Below are positions 19,873-28,640 of a stretch of DNA of 64,000 nucleotides, one piece after another. Position 1 is the stretch's first letter, and the number at the start of each line of letters is the position of its first letter. The translations under genes and the position numbers were made by a program. The notes beneath the pieces are model-generated. The model made no database searches, was not told where the DNA came from, and was given only the letters and a program-made list of their open reading frames with translations. This DNA comes from Glaciimonas sp. CA11.2 (lineage in GTDB: Bacteria > Pseudomonadota > Gammaproteobacteria > Burkholderiales > Burkholderiaceae_D). The stretch is from assembly GCF_034314045.1 (NCBI RefSeq), contig NZ_JAVIWL010000001.1, forward strand, positions 248,001 through 312,000, in the 5' to 3' direction.

Positions 19873-21218
19873 TTATTTCGCACTCCCCATAATTCAATTT
19901 GAAGCTCTGGGAAAACTCCTGCAACATGCATAGCAAGTCCACCATGCTTCGCTATCTGCTCCCAGAGCGGCCCGCTACGTGCCAGCTCAAAATATACATA
20001 CCCGGCATTGAATGGAATTTGCCGCGGCGGAACGGGTAATGGGATAAGCGACAAACCAGGCAAGTGCGAGCGGACCAGTTCCGGTAAGCGTTGCGGTGGA
20101 CCAATTTTTGTTTGTGCAGCAAAATGCATTTTTAATGTATCGGCTGGCATTTGCGCGCTAACGGCCAGTACCAAACTGGTGAAACCAGCCAATTCTGTGG
20201 GCAACATCGCAGCATTCCGAATTCCATGCGCCTGGTCAGTCAAAGGAATGGGTTGTGCACTTCGGATGAGTACCTGGCTCAGTAGATCGTATATATTGTC
20301 AACGAGCGGCTTAATACTTCCGTATATGGACATGTGGTTGTAACCAGGTGCGACAACAGGTCGACGGGTCTGCGGACGCACAAACGTTGACAGCTCGCCT
20401 GACAGCATGATGAGTTGACGGTACAGTTCAACCGGGGCAATTTCGCCGATCTGGCACATGTGCTCCAGCAATGGTTCATACCGGTTTAAAATTTGCAATA
20501 AAAGGTAATCAGAAACCTCAGCACCAGCTCCGGCCTTACCATCACTACCGGAAAGGCGAGCCGAAAGTGCATCAGCCCGTAATTTAGACAAACCGTGCAA
20601 TTGCAATATCCACTCGCGAAGTAAGCTATTCGCGGAGCAACCCGTCACAGGAGGAATATGATCGTTGTCATGCAGAGTAACAGCACCATCCGACTTTAAC
20701 GACTTGATGCGAGTTAACGCGATGCCAATCCACGACTCAGTTAGCTCGCTCTCGGGAAGGAGACGTAAGCGCAAATGACATAACTGAACGGGTTTTGGTC
20801 CTTGCCCAATTGCGTTACTGTCGCGCAGTTCATCGTCGAATGCGAGGTAACGAGCCAATGATCCTCCTCGATCATCAAAAGTCGTCTCTTCTGCATTCGG
20901 TAAGCGCAATGGAACGGCCAGATAGATCGTCTGATTTTGATGTTCAGGAACAATCGTCAATGGCGGCGGTGGCGGTGTATGAATGGGAACATCAAACGGT
21001 GTGCCGTCTGAAAAAATACCGGAGCCACTTTTAAATACTAACTTTCCAAACAGTAAGGTTTCTCTATCAATTTCATACTGATTGAATCCCCAAAAAAATG
21101 GACTTAGCGACGCCGTCCTTTTATGAGAAAAATGTTCGAAATAACGTTCCTGCTGCTGAAACAATTGTGGTCGTAAAAAAAGTCCTTCGCTCCACACTAC
21201 TTTGTTATACCAACTCAT
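19869..21218 (-). CDS. tssK: T6SS baseplate protein TssK
   Basis: A 449-residue baseplate subunit that links the phage-like tail to the TssLM membrane complex. The N-terminus VVWSEGLFLRPQLFQQQERYFEH is diagnostic in type (residues about 8-30, anchored by W9, L15, P17, Q21), and the C-terminal part holds FNAGYVYFEL. The length is normal. It overlaps tssL by 4 bases and starts 3 bases after tssJ ends, forming the tight J-K-L-M block. Confidence 0.96.
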   Translation of the reverse strand: MSWYNKVVWSEGLFLRPQLFQQQERYFEHFSHKRTASLSPFFWGFNQYEIDRETLLFGKLVFKSGSGIFSDGTPFDVPIHTPPPPPLTIVPEHQNQTIYLAVPLRLPNAEETTFDDRGGSLARYLAFDDELRDSNAIGQGPKPVQLCHLRLRLLPESELTESWIGIALTRIKSLKSDGAVTLHDNDHIPPVTGCSANSLLREWILQLHGLSKLRADALSARLSGSDGKAGAGAEVSDYLLLQILNRYEPLLEHMCQIGEIAPVELYRQLIMLSGELSTFVRPQTRRPVVAPGYNHMSIYGSIKPLVDNIYDLLSQVLIRSAQPIPLTDQAHGIRNAAMLPTELAGFTSLVLAVSAQMPADTLKMHFAAQTKIGPPQRLPELVRSHLPGLSLIPLPVPPRQIPFNAGYVYFELARSGPLWEQIAKHGGLAMHVAGVFPELQIELWGVRNK

Positions 21219-21221
21219 TTT

Positions 21222-21761
21222 TTAATCCAGTTCAGTGATCGAAACAGTCTGCTCATCGAGATAGATCTTGAGCCTCGCCTTGTCAGCGGGAATTGCGGCT
21301 CTGTACCATGCCGCATCCGGCGCAACGTCCAACGTATGAATCACTCTCCACACAGATTTCCCCAAATCACGAAAGCCTGCCAATACAGCAATAGAAGTGG
21401 TTTCTGGATGTGTTTTTCGCTGGATTATCTGCTTGTTACCGGGACGCAGAATGAACTCATCCATGTGAAGCAAGTCCGATCCGATTACATTTTTTCCATT
21501 ATTTTGTAAAGAAATAAAATCCGCATCGTCAAAACTTGCAGCCGACTTAAGTTCGTACACTCTCACCATAACCGGCGCAGATCGACCTCGGTCGTCTTGA
21601 TTAACATGTCTACTTGCCTCAATCTGAAGGTCCAGTTTAGTTTGCTCTTTAATAGGTGATCCGCTACTACATGCCATCAGCGTCGATATCAGCAAGAGTG
21701 CTCCAAAGTGCCTTAACACAATAAATTGAAATTGGTGTTTAGGAAATAAATCTGAATACAT
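21222..21761 (-). CDS. tssJ: T6SS outer-membrane lipoprotein TssJ
   Basis: A 179-residue lipoprotein anchoring the T6SS membrane complex in the outer membrane. A lipoprotein signal peptide ends in the lipobox STLMA-C with Cys31. The mature domain has the TssJ features VRVYELKSAASF, the aromatic WYRAAIPADKA and a C-terminal strand. The weakly preceded ATG 21761 gives a rather long n-region (about 20 residues before the hydrophobic core). It is the first gene of the J-K-L-M block, downstream of an hcp terminator. Confidence 0.93.
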   Translation of the reverse strand: MYSDLFPKHQFQFIVLRHFGALLLISTLMACSSGSPIKEQTKLDLQIEASRHVNQDDRGRSAPVMVRVYELKSAASFDDADFISLQNNGKNVIGSDLLHMDEFILRPGNKQIIQRKTHPETTSIAVLAGFRDLGKSVWRVIHTLDVAPDAAWYRAAIPADKARLKIYLDEQTVSITELD

Positions 21762-21838
21762 TTGTAGTAAGAAAAATAGGGCAAAAAATGGTTGCCCACA
21801 ATGCCCTGAAAAAACAGAACACTCTGCCCAACCTTCTC

Positions 21839-21866
21839 AAAAAAATCCGCCAGAAAATTCTCCGGC
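21839..21866 (-). terminator. Terminator-like hairpin after hcp
   Basis: On the minus strand, a GC-capped hairpin (CGCC/GGCG at 21863-21866 and 21849-21852, with an inner AGA/TCT pairing) is followed by seven T residues (21845-21839). It lies between hcp and tssJ and would reduce read-through into the membrane-complex genes. Confidence 0.6.
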
Positions 21867-21911
21867 GAAAAAAATCTGCATCACCAATTGGAAAATGCAA
21901 TAAATTTAATT

Positions 21912-22394
21912 TTAGGCCACGTTCTTTTTAATATCGAACGTTGCGGTGATTGCGCCTCCGCTGCCACCTTGTGCATTCTGAACCACATATTCGTGCTTCA
22001 ATCTAGAGAACGACAAACGCACCGTTTCTTTCGGGCGCGTCTCATCAATGCTGGTGCCCGAAGCCGCAACACGCGTAACCAAAACGTCGTTCATGGTCAG
22101 CTTAAGATATTCCAGTGGATTGCCGCCTGCTTTACGCACGACAAGAACTGACTCATCAATATGTTTACCGCTCAGGCAATATTGAATTAAGTTAGGACTA
22201 GCACGATCGATATAGTGTTGAAACTCCAAATCGTCAACGGTCGCTTTACCAGCACCGCCGCCGGAACCTGCATGCATATTTGACTGTTGGGAAACACTCC
22301 ACGACCAACTTAAGACTTCAATTTCCGCTTTATGACTTTTGTCAGACGATTCGCCGTCAATGCCGTTAATCTTAAGAAACATATCCTGTGCCAT
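21912..22394 (-). CDS. hcp: T6SS tube protein Hcp (TssD)
   Basis: A 160-residue Hcp-family protein whose hexamers stack into the inner tube. The motif order is typical: MFLKINGIDGES at the N-terminus, EIEVLSWSWSVSQ, DLEFQHYIDRASP, then YLKLTMNDVLVT and the closing ITATFDIKKN. The start ATG 22394 has AAGGA upstream at good spacing. It is separated from tssC by 344 bases and from tssJ by a terminator, which suggests a separately regulated, abundant transcript as is common for hcp. Confidence 0.97.
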   Translation of the reverse strand: MAQDMFLKINGIDGESSDKSHKAEIEVLSWSWSVSQQSNMHAGSGGGAGKATVDDLEFQHYIDRASPNLIQYCLSGKHIDESVLVVRKAGGNPLEYLKLTMNDVLVTRVAASGTSIDETRPKETVRLSFSRLKHEYVVQNAQGGSGGAITATFDIKKNVA

Positions 22395-22738
22395 GCGCGT
22401 TATTCCTTTTTTCTTTGGTTAAAAAAACTTCTAGGTGAGTGATTTGAAAAATTCCGTCATACCAATTACTGGAATTATTTTTTTTTAGGCGAGCGCCGCA
22501 TCGCTCCGTTTCTTTAACGATGTGTCTAAATAGAAACCACCGCTTCGCTCATCAAAAATATTACTATTTATTTAGCGCTAAATAGGTTGTAGCGCTTCTC
22601 CGCTCCATAGCTTTTAAACTGGTTTGAAAGCTGGCCACGATTAACCAGGTATTCCAGAATCGGAGTTGGTATGTTCAAACCAAATTCGTCATGAGGCCCT
22701 TATATATATGGAAATCCACGCCATGTATCCTGAGTTGG
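22395..22738. other. Intergenic region tssC / hcp
   Basis: These 344 bases separate two minus-strand genes and probably hold an hcp promoter. The only clear element is a 16-bp perfect palindrome at 22569-22584. No GG-N10-GC sigma-54 pattern was found here on the minus strand. Confidence 0.45.
22569..22584. promoter_or_regulatory. Perfect 16-bp palindrome upstream of hcp
   Basis: TATTTAGCGCTAAATA is fully palindromic and lies 175 bases upstream of the hcp start. It could be an operator for a dimeric regulator. Function is inferred from symmetry and position only. Confidence 0.4.
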
Positions 22739-24238
22739 TTATGGCGCCTCCTTAATTAAAGGTAACTTTGCCACCAGGCGTAGAGAAACCGTCAAACCCT
22801 CTAACTGAAAGTGCGGCCTCAAGAAAAATTTAGCTTGGTAGTAACCAGGGTTGCCCTCGACATCTTCTACAACCACTTCGGCGGCCGCTAATGGACGGCG
22901 GGCCTTGGTTTCTTGAGACGAGTTGGCAGGATCTGCGTCAACATAATTCATTACCCACCCGTTCAACCATTGCTGCATTTCTTCACGCTCTTTGAACGAA
23001 CCAATTTTGTCCCGAACGATGCACTTAAGATAGTGAGCGAAGCGAGAGCAAGCAAACAAATATGGAAGACGCGCCGAAAGATTCGCGTTCGCGGTAGCAT
23101 CGGCATCATGATACTCAACAGCTTTTTGGAGTGATTGCGCCCCGATAAAGGCTGCATAATCTGTATTCTTTCGATGGATCAATGGAATGAAGCCATTTTT
23201 TGCCAGTTCCGCTTCACGACGATCCGAAATCGCAATTTCGGTAGGGCACTTAATGTCGACTCCGCCATCATCGGTAGGAAAGGTATGGCAGGGCAAATTT
23301 TCTACAACGCCACCGCTTTCAACGCCACGAATTAATGTGCACCAGCCATAACGCTTGAATGAACGATTAATGTTCACTGCCATTGCATAGGCCGCATTTG
23401 CCCAAACATATTTCAGGTGATCAGCGCCATCTGTGGTTTCTTCAAAATCGAATTCGTCCACCGGATTGGTATTAATACCGTATGGCAGACGCGCTAAAAA
23501 CCGCGGCATAGTCATCCCGATATAGCGCGCATCTTCTGAATTACGCAACGCATTCCAGGATGCATATTCCAGATTCTGAGTAAATATCTTCGTCAGATCG
23601 CGCGGGTTAGCCAGCTCTTGCCAGGAATCCATTTGCAGCACAGACGGCGACGCCCCTTTAATAAATGGCGAATGTGATGCAGCGGCGACCTTGGCAACAG
23701 AGGCTAAGAGATCGACATCCGCCGGCGTATGATCAAAGTAATAATCGGCAACGAGACAACCATATGGCTCACCGCCAAGTTGCCCATATTCTTCTTCGTA
23801 AATCTGCTTGAAGAAAGGACTTTGATCCCATGCCACGCCTTTATAACGTGTCATGGTACGCCGTAATTCGTCCTTCGAAACATCCATGAATCGAATTTTT
23901 AGATTCTCATCTGTTTCGGTATTGGTGACCAAATGATGCAAACCTCTCCATGCACTTTCGACCTGTTGAAATTTAACATGATGCAAAATCAGATTGATTT
24001 GCTCCGATAGTTTATGGTCAATTTCTGCAATGATTGTCTGAATGTTTTTGTAAGCATCATCGCCTATCGTGATCGCATTTGCGAGCGCTTGCTCGGCGAG
24101 TGTTTTGACGGCACTCTCTACCGCCTCACGCGCCTGCTCGGTTTTTGGTTTGAACTCTCGTGACAGTAAGGCACTGAAATCAGATTGCGACACTGCAGCA
24201 TCCACTGCAGGTCGAGCTAACGTTTCACGTACAGCCAT
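22739..24238 (-). CDS. tssC: T6SS sheath large subunit TssC (VipB)
   Basis: A 499-residue large subunit of the contractile sheath. Recognised blocks are VESAWRGLHHLV, the SPFFKQIYEEEYGQLGGEPYG segment (key residues F, Y, GGEPYG), WNALRNSEDARYIGMTMPRFL, and a C-terminal RPHFQLEGLTVSLRLVAKLP. It pairs with TssB encoded 56 bases upstream. GAGG lies before the ATG at 24238. The length is the family standard. Confidence 0.97.
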   Translation of the reverse strand: MAVRETLARPAVDAAVSQSDFSALLSREFKPKTEQAREAVESAVKTLAEQALANAITIGDDAYKNIQTIIAEIDHKLSEQINLILHHVKFQQVESAWRGLHHLVTNTETDENLKIRFMDVSKDELRRTMTRYKGVAWDQSPFFKQIYEEEYGQLGGEPYGCLVADYYFDHTPADVDLLASVAKVAAASHSPFIKGASPSVLQMDSWQELANPRDLTKIFTQNLEYASWNALRNSEDARYIGMTMPRFLARLPYGINTNPVDEFDFEETTDGADHLKYVWANAAYAMAVNINRSFKRYGWCTLIRGVESGGVVENLPCHTFPTDDGGVDIKCPTEIAISDRREAELAKNGFIPLIHRKNTDYAAFIGAQSLQKAVEYHDADATANANLSARLPYLFACSRFAHYLKCIVRDKIGSFKEREEMQQWLNGWVMNYVDADPANSSQETKARRPLAAAEVVVEDVEGNPGYYQAKFFLRPHFQLEGLTVSLRLVAKLPLIKEAP

Positions 24239-24294
24239 ATTTTCCTCTTTGAATTAATTAATCACTACAATTTGGCGGCCGAATAACTTTGTTG

Positions 24295-24831
24295 CTATTT
24301 GGAATCTGGCGTCTTTGGAGATGCTTTCTGGGATTCCGGTTTTGGGGCATTTGCCAATATGTTGAGTAATGCAGGATCCTTCAGCACACTAGTGACAAGA
24401 CTTTCTGCGCCGGCCTTTCCATCCATGTATGTCTGTAGGTTTGCTAGTTGGGTCCTGGCTTCTAAAAGCTGTGACAACGCCGAAACCTTTCTGGCGATGG
24501 CTGCAGGAGAAAAATCTTCCATATTTTCGAATGTCATATCCACCAGGAGTTGGCCATTACCGGTAAGGGTATTAGGTACTGAAAATGCCACACGCGGGTT
24601 CATCGCTTTCATACGTTCATCGAAATTATCCGTATCAATACTAAAAAATTTTCGATCGCCAATTGGTGGCAAGGCGTCAATTGGCATCCCAGATAAGTCG
24701 GCGACAACGCCCATCACAAAGGGAAGTTCAACTTTTTTTTCCGAACCATAAATTTCGACGTCATATTCAATTTGTACTCGAGGGGCACGATTACGTGCCA
24801 TAAATTTCTGCGAACTATTAGATTCAGACAT
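24295..24831 (-). CDS. tssB: T6SS sheath small subunit TssB (VipA)
   Basis: A 178-residue small sheath subunit. The N-terminal block VQIEYDVEIYGSEKKVELPFVMG is classic (E and Y positions and LPFVMGV), followed by FSIDTDNFDERM, VAFSVPN and FENMEDFSPAAI. The C-terminus is Pro/Ser/Lys-rich. It is first in the tssB-tssC pair. Its upstream region carries a 9-bp tandem repeat that could affect expression. Confidence 0.96.
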   Translation of the reverse strand: MSESNSSQKFMARNRAPRVQIEYDVEIYGSEKKVELPFVMGVVADLSGMPIDALPPIGDRKFFSIDTDNFDERMKAMNPRVAFSVPNTLTGNGQLLVDMTFENMEDFSPAAIARKVSALSQLLEARTQLANLQTYMDGKAGAESLVTSVLKDPALLNILANAPKPESQKASPKTPDSK

Positions 24832-25145
24832 AGGACCTTTAAATGACGTTGATAAATAAATAAACGTGTTACTCGTAAAATTTCTGGAATTAGTAATGAA
24901 AAAATCTGCTTGATTCGATTAATTCGATTAATTCGATTAATTCGATTAATTCGATTACTTTCTGTTGCGCCATACGAACTAATTAATATAAAAAATAGTT
25001 AACATGAATTTAGCGCGCTATCCGGCTAGCGCGAGAAAAATTCCTGCGCCAGGATTGCACTGTAAAAGGCATTGGTATATAGGGAGTCAATCAAGCTATT
25101 TCAGAGAAATCGAGTCTGTAAAAAAGCCAAGCTTGATAGTCCTAA
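24832..25145. other. Intergenic region clpV / tssB
   Basis: This 314-bp AT-rich gap between two minus-strand genes presumably contains the tssBC promoter. It also has five exact copies of a 9-bp repeat (24913-24957). No gene was found. Confidence 0.5.
24913..24957. repeat. Five perfect tandem copies of a 9-bp unit
   Basis: ATTCGATTA is repeated five times without change or spacer, from 24913 to 24957, 82 bases upstream of the tssB start. The unit contains the near-palindrome TTCGA. Such perfect short arrays in a promoter region are prone to copy-number change by slippage. Confidence 0.95.
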
Positions 25146-27965
25146 TCATTCCGGATGATAGACAATTTTCCCCGACTCCATATCGATTCGAAGCCGCTTT
25201 ATTGGCAGACCTTTGCCTTGCATATCCAACCAATATCGACTGATACCAGGTAAAATTTTTTGCTCAATAAAACTAATCAACGTACGAGCGCCGGTTTCTT
25301 CAGTGGGGCAGTGAGCGACAATATAGCTCACCACTTGCGAACTATATTCCAACGTAATCTGATGAGTTCGTTTCATACGAGCGCAAACACGATCTAGTTG
25401 CAGACTCACAATATGAGCAATGCTGTCGTCCATTAACGGAAGATAAGGAACGATACAAACACGGCCGATAAATGCAGATGGAAAAATACTTAACAACTCC
25501 GGCTGCAAAGCATCCAGCAAATCCTGAACTTCAGGAAGTTGATCCAAGTTTTCGCATACATTGGAAAGCAATTCGCCACCGACGTTGCTGGTAAGTAGCA
25601 GCACGGTGTTTCTAAAGTCGATGACACGACCTTCGCCGTCCTCCATCCAACCCTTGTCAAAAACTTGATAAAAAACTTCATGCACGTCTGGATGCGCTTT
25701 CTCTATTTCATCGAGTAAGACAACGCTGTATGGCCGTCGACGGACCGCTTCAGTTAACACTCCCCCATCACCGTAACCCACGTATCCTGGAGGTGCCCCT
25801 TTTAACGACGAGACCGTGTGCGCCTCCTGATATTCACTCATATTGATCGTAATTAGATTCTGCTCGCCTCCATAGAGCATCTCCGAGATGGCAAACGCGG
25901 TCTCAGTTTTCCCAACACCCGATGGTCCCACCAACAAAAACACACCAATTGGTTTTCCTGGGTCGCTCATGCCAGCGCTTGCGGTCTGGAGCCGTTCGCT
26001 GATTAACGCCAAGGCTGCAGACTGACCAATCACCCGCTGCGCCAATTGATCAGGCAACTTCAATACGGCATCAATCTTATCTTGCAACATTCGCCCAACT
26101 GGAATACCCGTCCAATCAGCAACGATAGAAGCAATTACTGACGCATTAACCTCAGAATGGACCATCGGCGTATCTTGTTGAAGCTCTCTTAGTTCAGCTT
26201 CCAATTTACGCAATGCCTCTTGAAGGTCCGCCTCTTCTGGCTGATCCGACGGTTCGTCCGTCTTAACGGCAGCGTCGAATCCATGAATCGGCCATCTCGC
26301 TTCTGAAAGTTCCTGCACTCCTGCAAGTGTGGATACGGATATTTTTTCCTTTATCGAACCTATCGACGCTTTTGGTAGGGACTCGACAATATCCGGATTT
26401 GACTTAACTTCTTGAGTTAAAGTGCTTCCGGCTAACTTCTGGCGTATCAGGAGCAGACGTTCTGTTAACGCTTTTTCGGCTTCCCAACGGAATTCTTGCG
26501 TTTTGGCGTCCTGCTGAAGCTTAACTATTTTTATGTGTAATTTCGCGATTTTTTCTTGATTCGGCCTACCAAGACTTTGTTCTTTTTTTAGCATACCGGC
26601 TTCAATCTCAGCCGCAAGCAATTGGAAGCGCAACATCTGCAGGGCTGCTGGTGGAGCATGAAAGGTGATCGCAACGCGCGCGCAAGCAGTGTCTAGCAGT
26701 CTAATTGCCTTGTCGGGTAATTGGCTAGCGGGAATGTAACGATGCGAAAGATTAACGGCCGCCAGAATCGCCTCATCCAATATCCAGACGCCGTGATGTT
26801 TTTCCAATGTACTCACCAAGCCTCGCAACATCGTTATGGCGCTCGCTATCGCCGGCTCCGGAATTTGTACTACCTGAAAACGACGCGCTAGCGCTGGGTC
26901 CTTCTCAATGTGACGCTTATACTCACTCCATGTAGTGGCACCGATAGTGCGTAAAATCCCGCGTGCGAGCGATGGCTTCAATAGGTTGGCAGCATCGCCG
27001 GTACCCGCAGTGCCGCCAGCGCCAACAAGTGTATGAATTTCGTCAATAAACAAGATCACCGGAGACGTGGCAACGATCACCTCTTCCAACACGCCTTTCA
27101 ACCTTAATTCGAATTCACCCTTCATGCTCGCACCAGCTAATAATGCCGCAACATCAAGTGATAATAATCTTGTGTCAGCAAGGGACGGCGGCACTTCCCC
27201 TCTCGATATGGCAAGCGCAAAACCTTCAACCACTGCGGTTTTTCCGACCCCGGCATCGCCAGTCAGAAGAGGATTGTTCTGCCTCCGTCTTAATAAGATA
27301 TCGATGATGGTACGGATTTCATGCTCACGTCCAATCACCGGATCAATTTTTCCTTCACGCGCCTGCTGAGTCAAATCCGTACAGTAAAGCGCCAAACTAT
27401 TTTGCGTGGGTATTCGCTGGACCATTGCGTTGTTGACTTCACCCGGTAACGCGCAAGGAAATCCGCCGCCATCGAACGAAGTTTCCCCTTCTTCAATTGA
27501 TCCTTGGGTAATGACAGGAAGCATGTCAATCAGCTCCTGAATTGGAATATTTTTGAATCCAATAAAAATGCCCGTTAACACCCTACGCAGCTCGGGTGTA
27601 GATAACAATGCCACCAGGAGATGACTACTACGTATCTTTCTTTCTTCGAACTCTAATGACGCATGAATCCAGGCTCGCTCAATCACCAACTCTATGTGAT
27701 GTGAAAAATCAATTATTGAACTAGCATCGGTAGGAAGATGACTCAACGCCTTTTCCAATCCGATTTCCAAGCAATCCGCATCGATTTGAAAATGTTTAAC
27801 AATCCGTCTTAAATCCGAATCTTTAGCTTTAACAATATGGCATAGCCAGTGTGCAATTTCTACGTATGGATTACCACGAAGCTTGCAAAAAGTGGTTGCA
27901 CTTTCAATGCTTTTGAAAAGCGTTAGATCAAGTTTTCCGAACAATAATTGACGAGATAAAGTCAT
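25146..27965 (-). CDS. clpV: T6SS AAA+ ATPase ClpV (TssH)
   Basis: A 939-residue ClpB-type ATPase that disassembles the contracted TssBC sheath. The N-terminal ClpV domain covers about 1-160. The first AAA module has Walker A GDAGVGKTA (about 232-240) and Walker B VILFIDEIHTLVGAGG. A coiled-coil middle region (about 430-610) follows, and the second AAA module has GPSGVGKTE (about 678-686) and VVLLDEIEKAHPDVHE. The middle region is Glu/Gln/Lys-rich and longer than usual. It is the promoter-proximal gene of the minus half of the locus, divergent from the plus half. Confidence 0.96.
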   Translation of the reverse strand: MTLSRQLLFGKLDLTLFKSIESATTFCKLRGNPYVEIAHWLCHIVKAKDSDLRRIVKHFQIDADCLEIGLEKALSHLPTDASSIIDFSHHIELVIERAWIHASLEFEERKIRSSHLLVALLSTPELRRVLTGIFIGFKNIPIQELIDMLPVITQGSIEEGETSFDGGGFPCALPGEVNNAMVQRIPTQNSLALYCTDLTQQAREGKIDPVIGREHEIRTIIDILLRRRQNNPLLTGDAGVGKTAVVEGFALAISRGEVPPSLADTRLLSLDVAALLAGASMKGEFELRLKGVLEEVIVATSPVILFIDEIHTLVGAGGTAGTGDAANLLKPSLARGILRTIGATTWSEYKRHIEKDPALARRFQVVQIPEPAIASAITMLRGLVSTLEKHHGVWILDEAILAAVNLSHRYIPASQLPDKAIRLLDTACARVAITFHAPPAALQMLRFQLLAAEIEAGMLKKEQSLGRPNQEKIAKLHIKIVKLQQDAKTQEFRWEAEKALTERLLLIRQKLAGSTLTQEVKSNPDIVESLPKASIGSIKEKISVSTLAGVQELSEARWPIHGFDAAVKTDEPSDQPEEADLQEALRKLEAELRELQQDTPMVHSEVNASVIASIVADWTGIPVGRMLQDKIDAVLKLPDQLAQRVIGQSAALALISERLQTASAGMSDPGKPIGVFLLVGPSGVGKTETAFAISEMLYGGEQNLITINMSEYQEAHTVSSLKGAPPGYVGYGDGGVLTEAVRRRPYSVVLLDEIEKAHPDVHEVFYQVFDKGWMEDGEGRVIDFRNTVLLLTSNVGGELLSNVCENLDQLPEVQDLLDALQPELLSIFPSAFIGRVCIVPYLPLMDDSIAHIVSLQLDRVCARMKRTHQITLEYSSQVVSYIVAHCPTEETGARTLISFIEQKILPGISRYWLDMQGKGLPIKRLRIDMESGKIVYHPE

Positions 27966-28246
27966 ATATTTTTGTATTGTATAAATGAGATTTGAAGAAA
28001 AAAATTTACGTCATCAACTTTAGCGGCGCTATGGTTTGACGTATTCAAGTTCGAGCATAGTACACACATGCTGATACTTTTTGAGCTAAGAAAATTCTAG
28101 TTCTTTAATTTGATGAACAGAAAATATTTACGAAATACTTAATTTTTGTGCGCCGTTGAACACTATTTTTTACCTATGAAAATCACTCTTTATAATTAAA
28201 TTTTTTTATATTTTTTCTTCATATATTTTATGAAATATAAAAAATA

Positions 28247-28264
28247 ATTCTGAATTTTCAGAAT
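28247..28264. repeat. 8-bp inverted repeat in T6SS control region
   Basis: ATTCTGAA (28247-28254) and TTCAGAAT (28257-28264) flank a 2-nt spacer. It may be an operator; no regulator can be assigned. Confidence 0.45.
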
Positions 28265-28387
28265 CTTCTTACATATAAATAACGATAAATTAGTCATAAT
28301 TGCGGAAAGCAACTTTGAACGAATATCTTTTTGGAAAAAATTCGACTGAAATGTGATTGATATTTATTTATTCTTGCAATCACATGT

Positions 28388-28399
28388 TGTGTCGACACA
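28388..28399. promoter_or_regulatory. Palindrome TGTGTCGACACA, shared with window start
   Basis: A perfect 12-bp palindrome 18 bases left of the sigma-54-like element. The 15-mer around it (28387-28401) is identical to bases 1-15 of the window, upstream of the first LysR gene. Confidence 0.5.
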
Positions 28400-28405
28400 T
28401 TGAGC

Positions 28406-28421
28406 TGGCTTGAAGATTGCA
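28406..28421 (+). promoter_or_regulatory. Candidate sigma-54 (-24/-12) promoter
   Basis: TGGCTTGAAGATTGCA has the invariant GG-N10-GC spacing and agrees with the RpoN consensus TGGCACG-N4-TTGCA at most key bases. It points into the plus-strand T6SS operon, about 220 bases before its first start codon. Sigma-54 control of T6SS is known from Vibrio and Pseudomonas. No VasH-type activator is encoded in this window. Confidence 0.5.
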
Positions 28422-28640
28422 ACACGCGGGCTATCACATGTTGCAAACACTATTTGAGAGAGGGTTTAGTGAAGCGAGTATCAATCAAATTTTCGGGCAT
28501 TAAATTGTTTGATGACGGATCACTTTGCTAAGTGGCCGACTATCCGACTAAAAAAATTAGCACTCGTAGCGCATGACGATCTCTGTCTGAAGAAAAATGA
28601 GATTGATAGCGTAAAACTTACTATTGAAAGACCGTATTAG

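Larger units (their letters stand above)
27966..28640. other. Divergent T6SS control region
   Basis: This 675-bp, very AT-rich region separates clpV (-) from the plus-strand T6SS genes. It contains several inverted repeats (28218-28234 and 28247-28264). It also holds the palindrome TGTGTCGACACA (28388-28399), two copies of ATCACATGTTG (28379-28389 and 28433-28443), a TTGCAAC/GTTGCAA pair (28417-28446) and a candidate sigma-54 promoter. No gene is present. The strong AT bias would suit binding by H-NS/MvaT-like silencers (inference). Confidence 0.6.

Noticed and set aside
22395..22738. Sigma-54 promoter for hcp on the minus strand
   Set aside because: Several near misses were checked, but none keeps both the GG and GC with ten bases between them.
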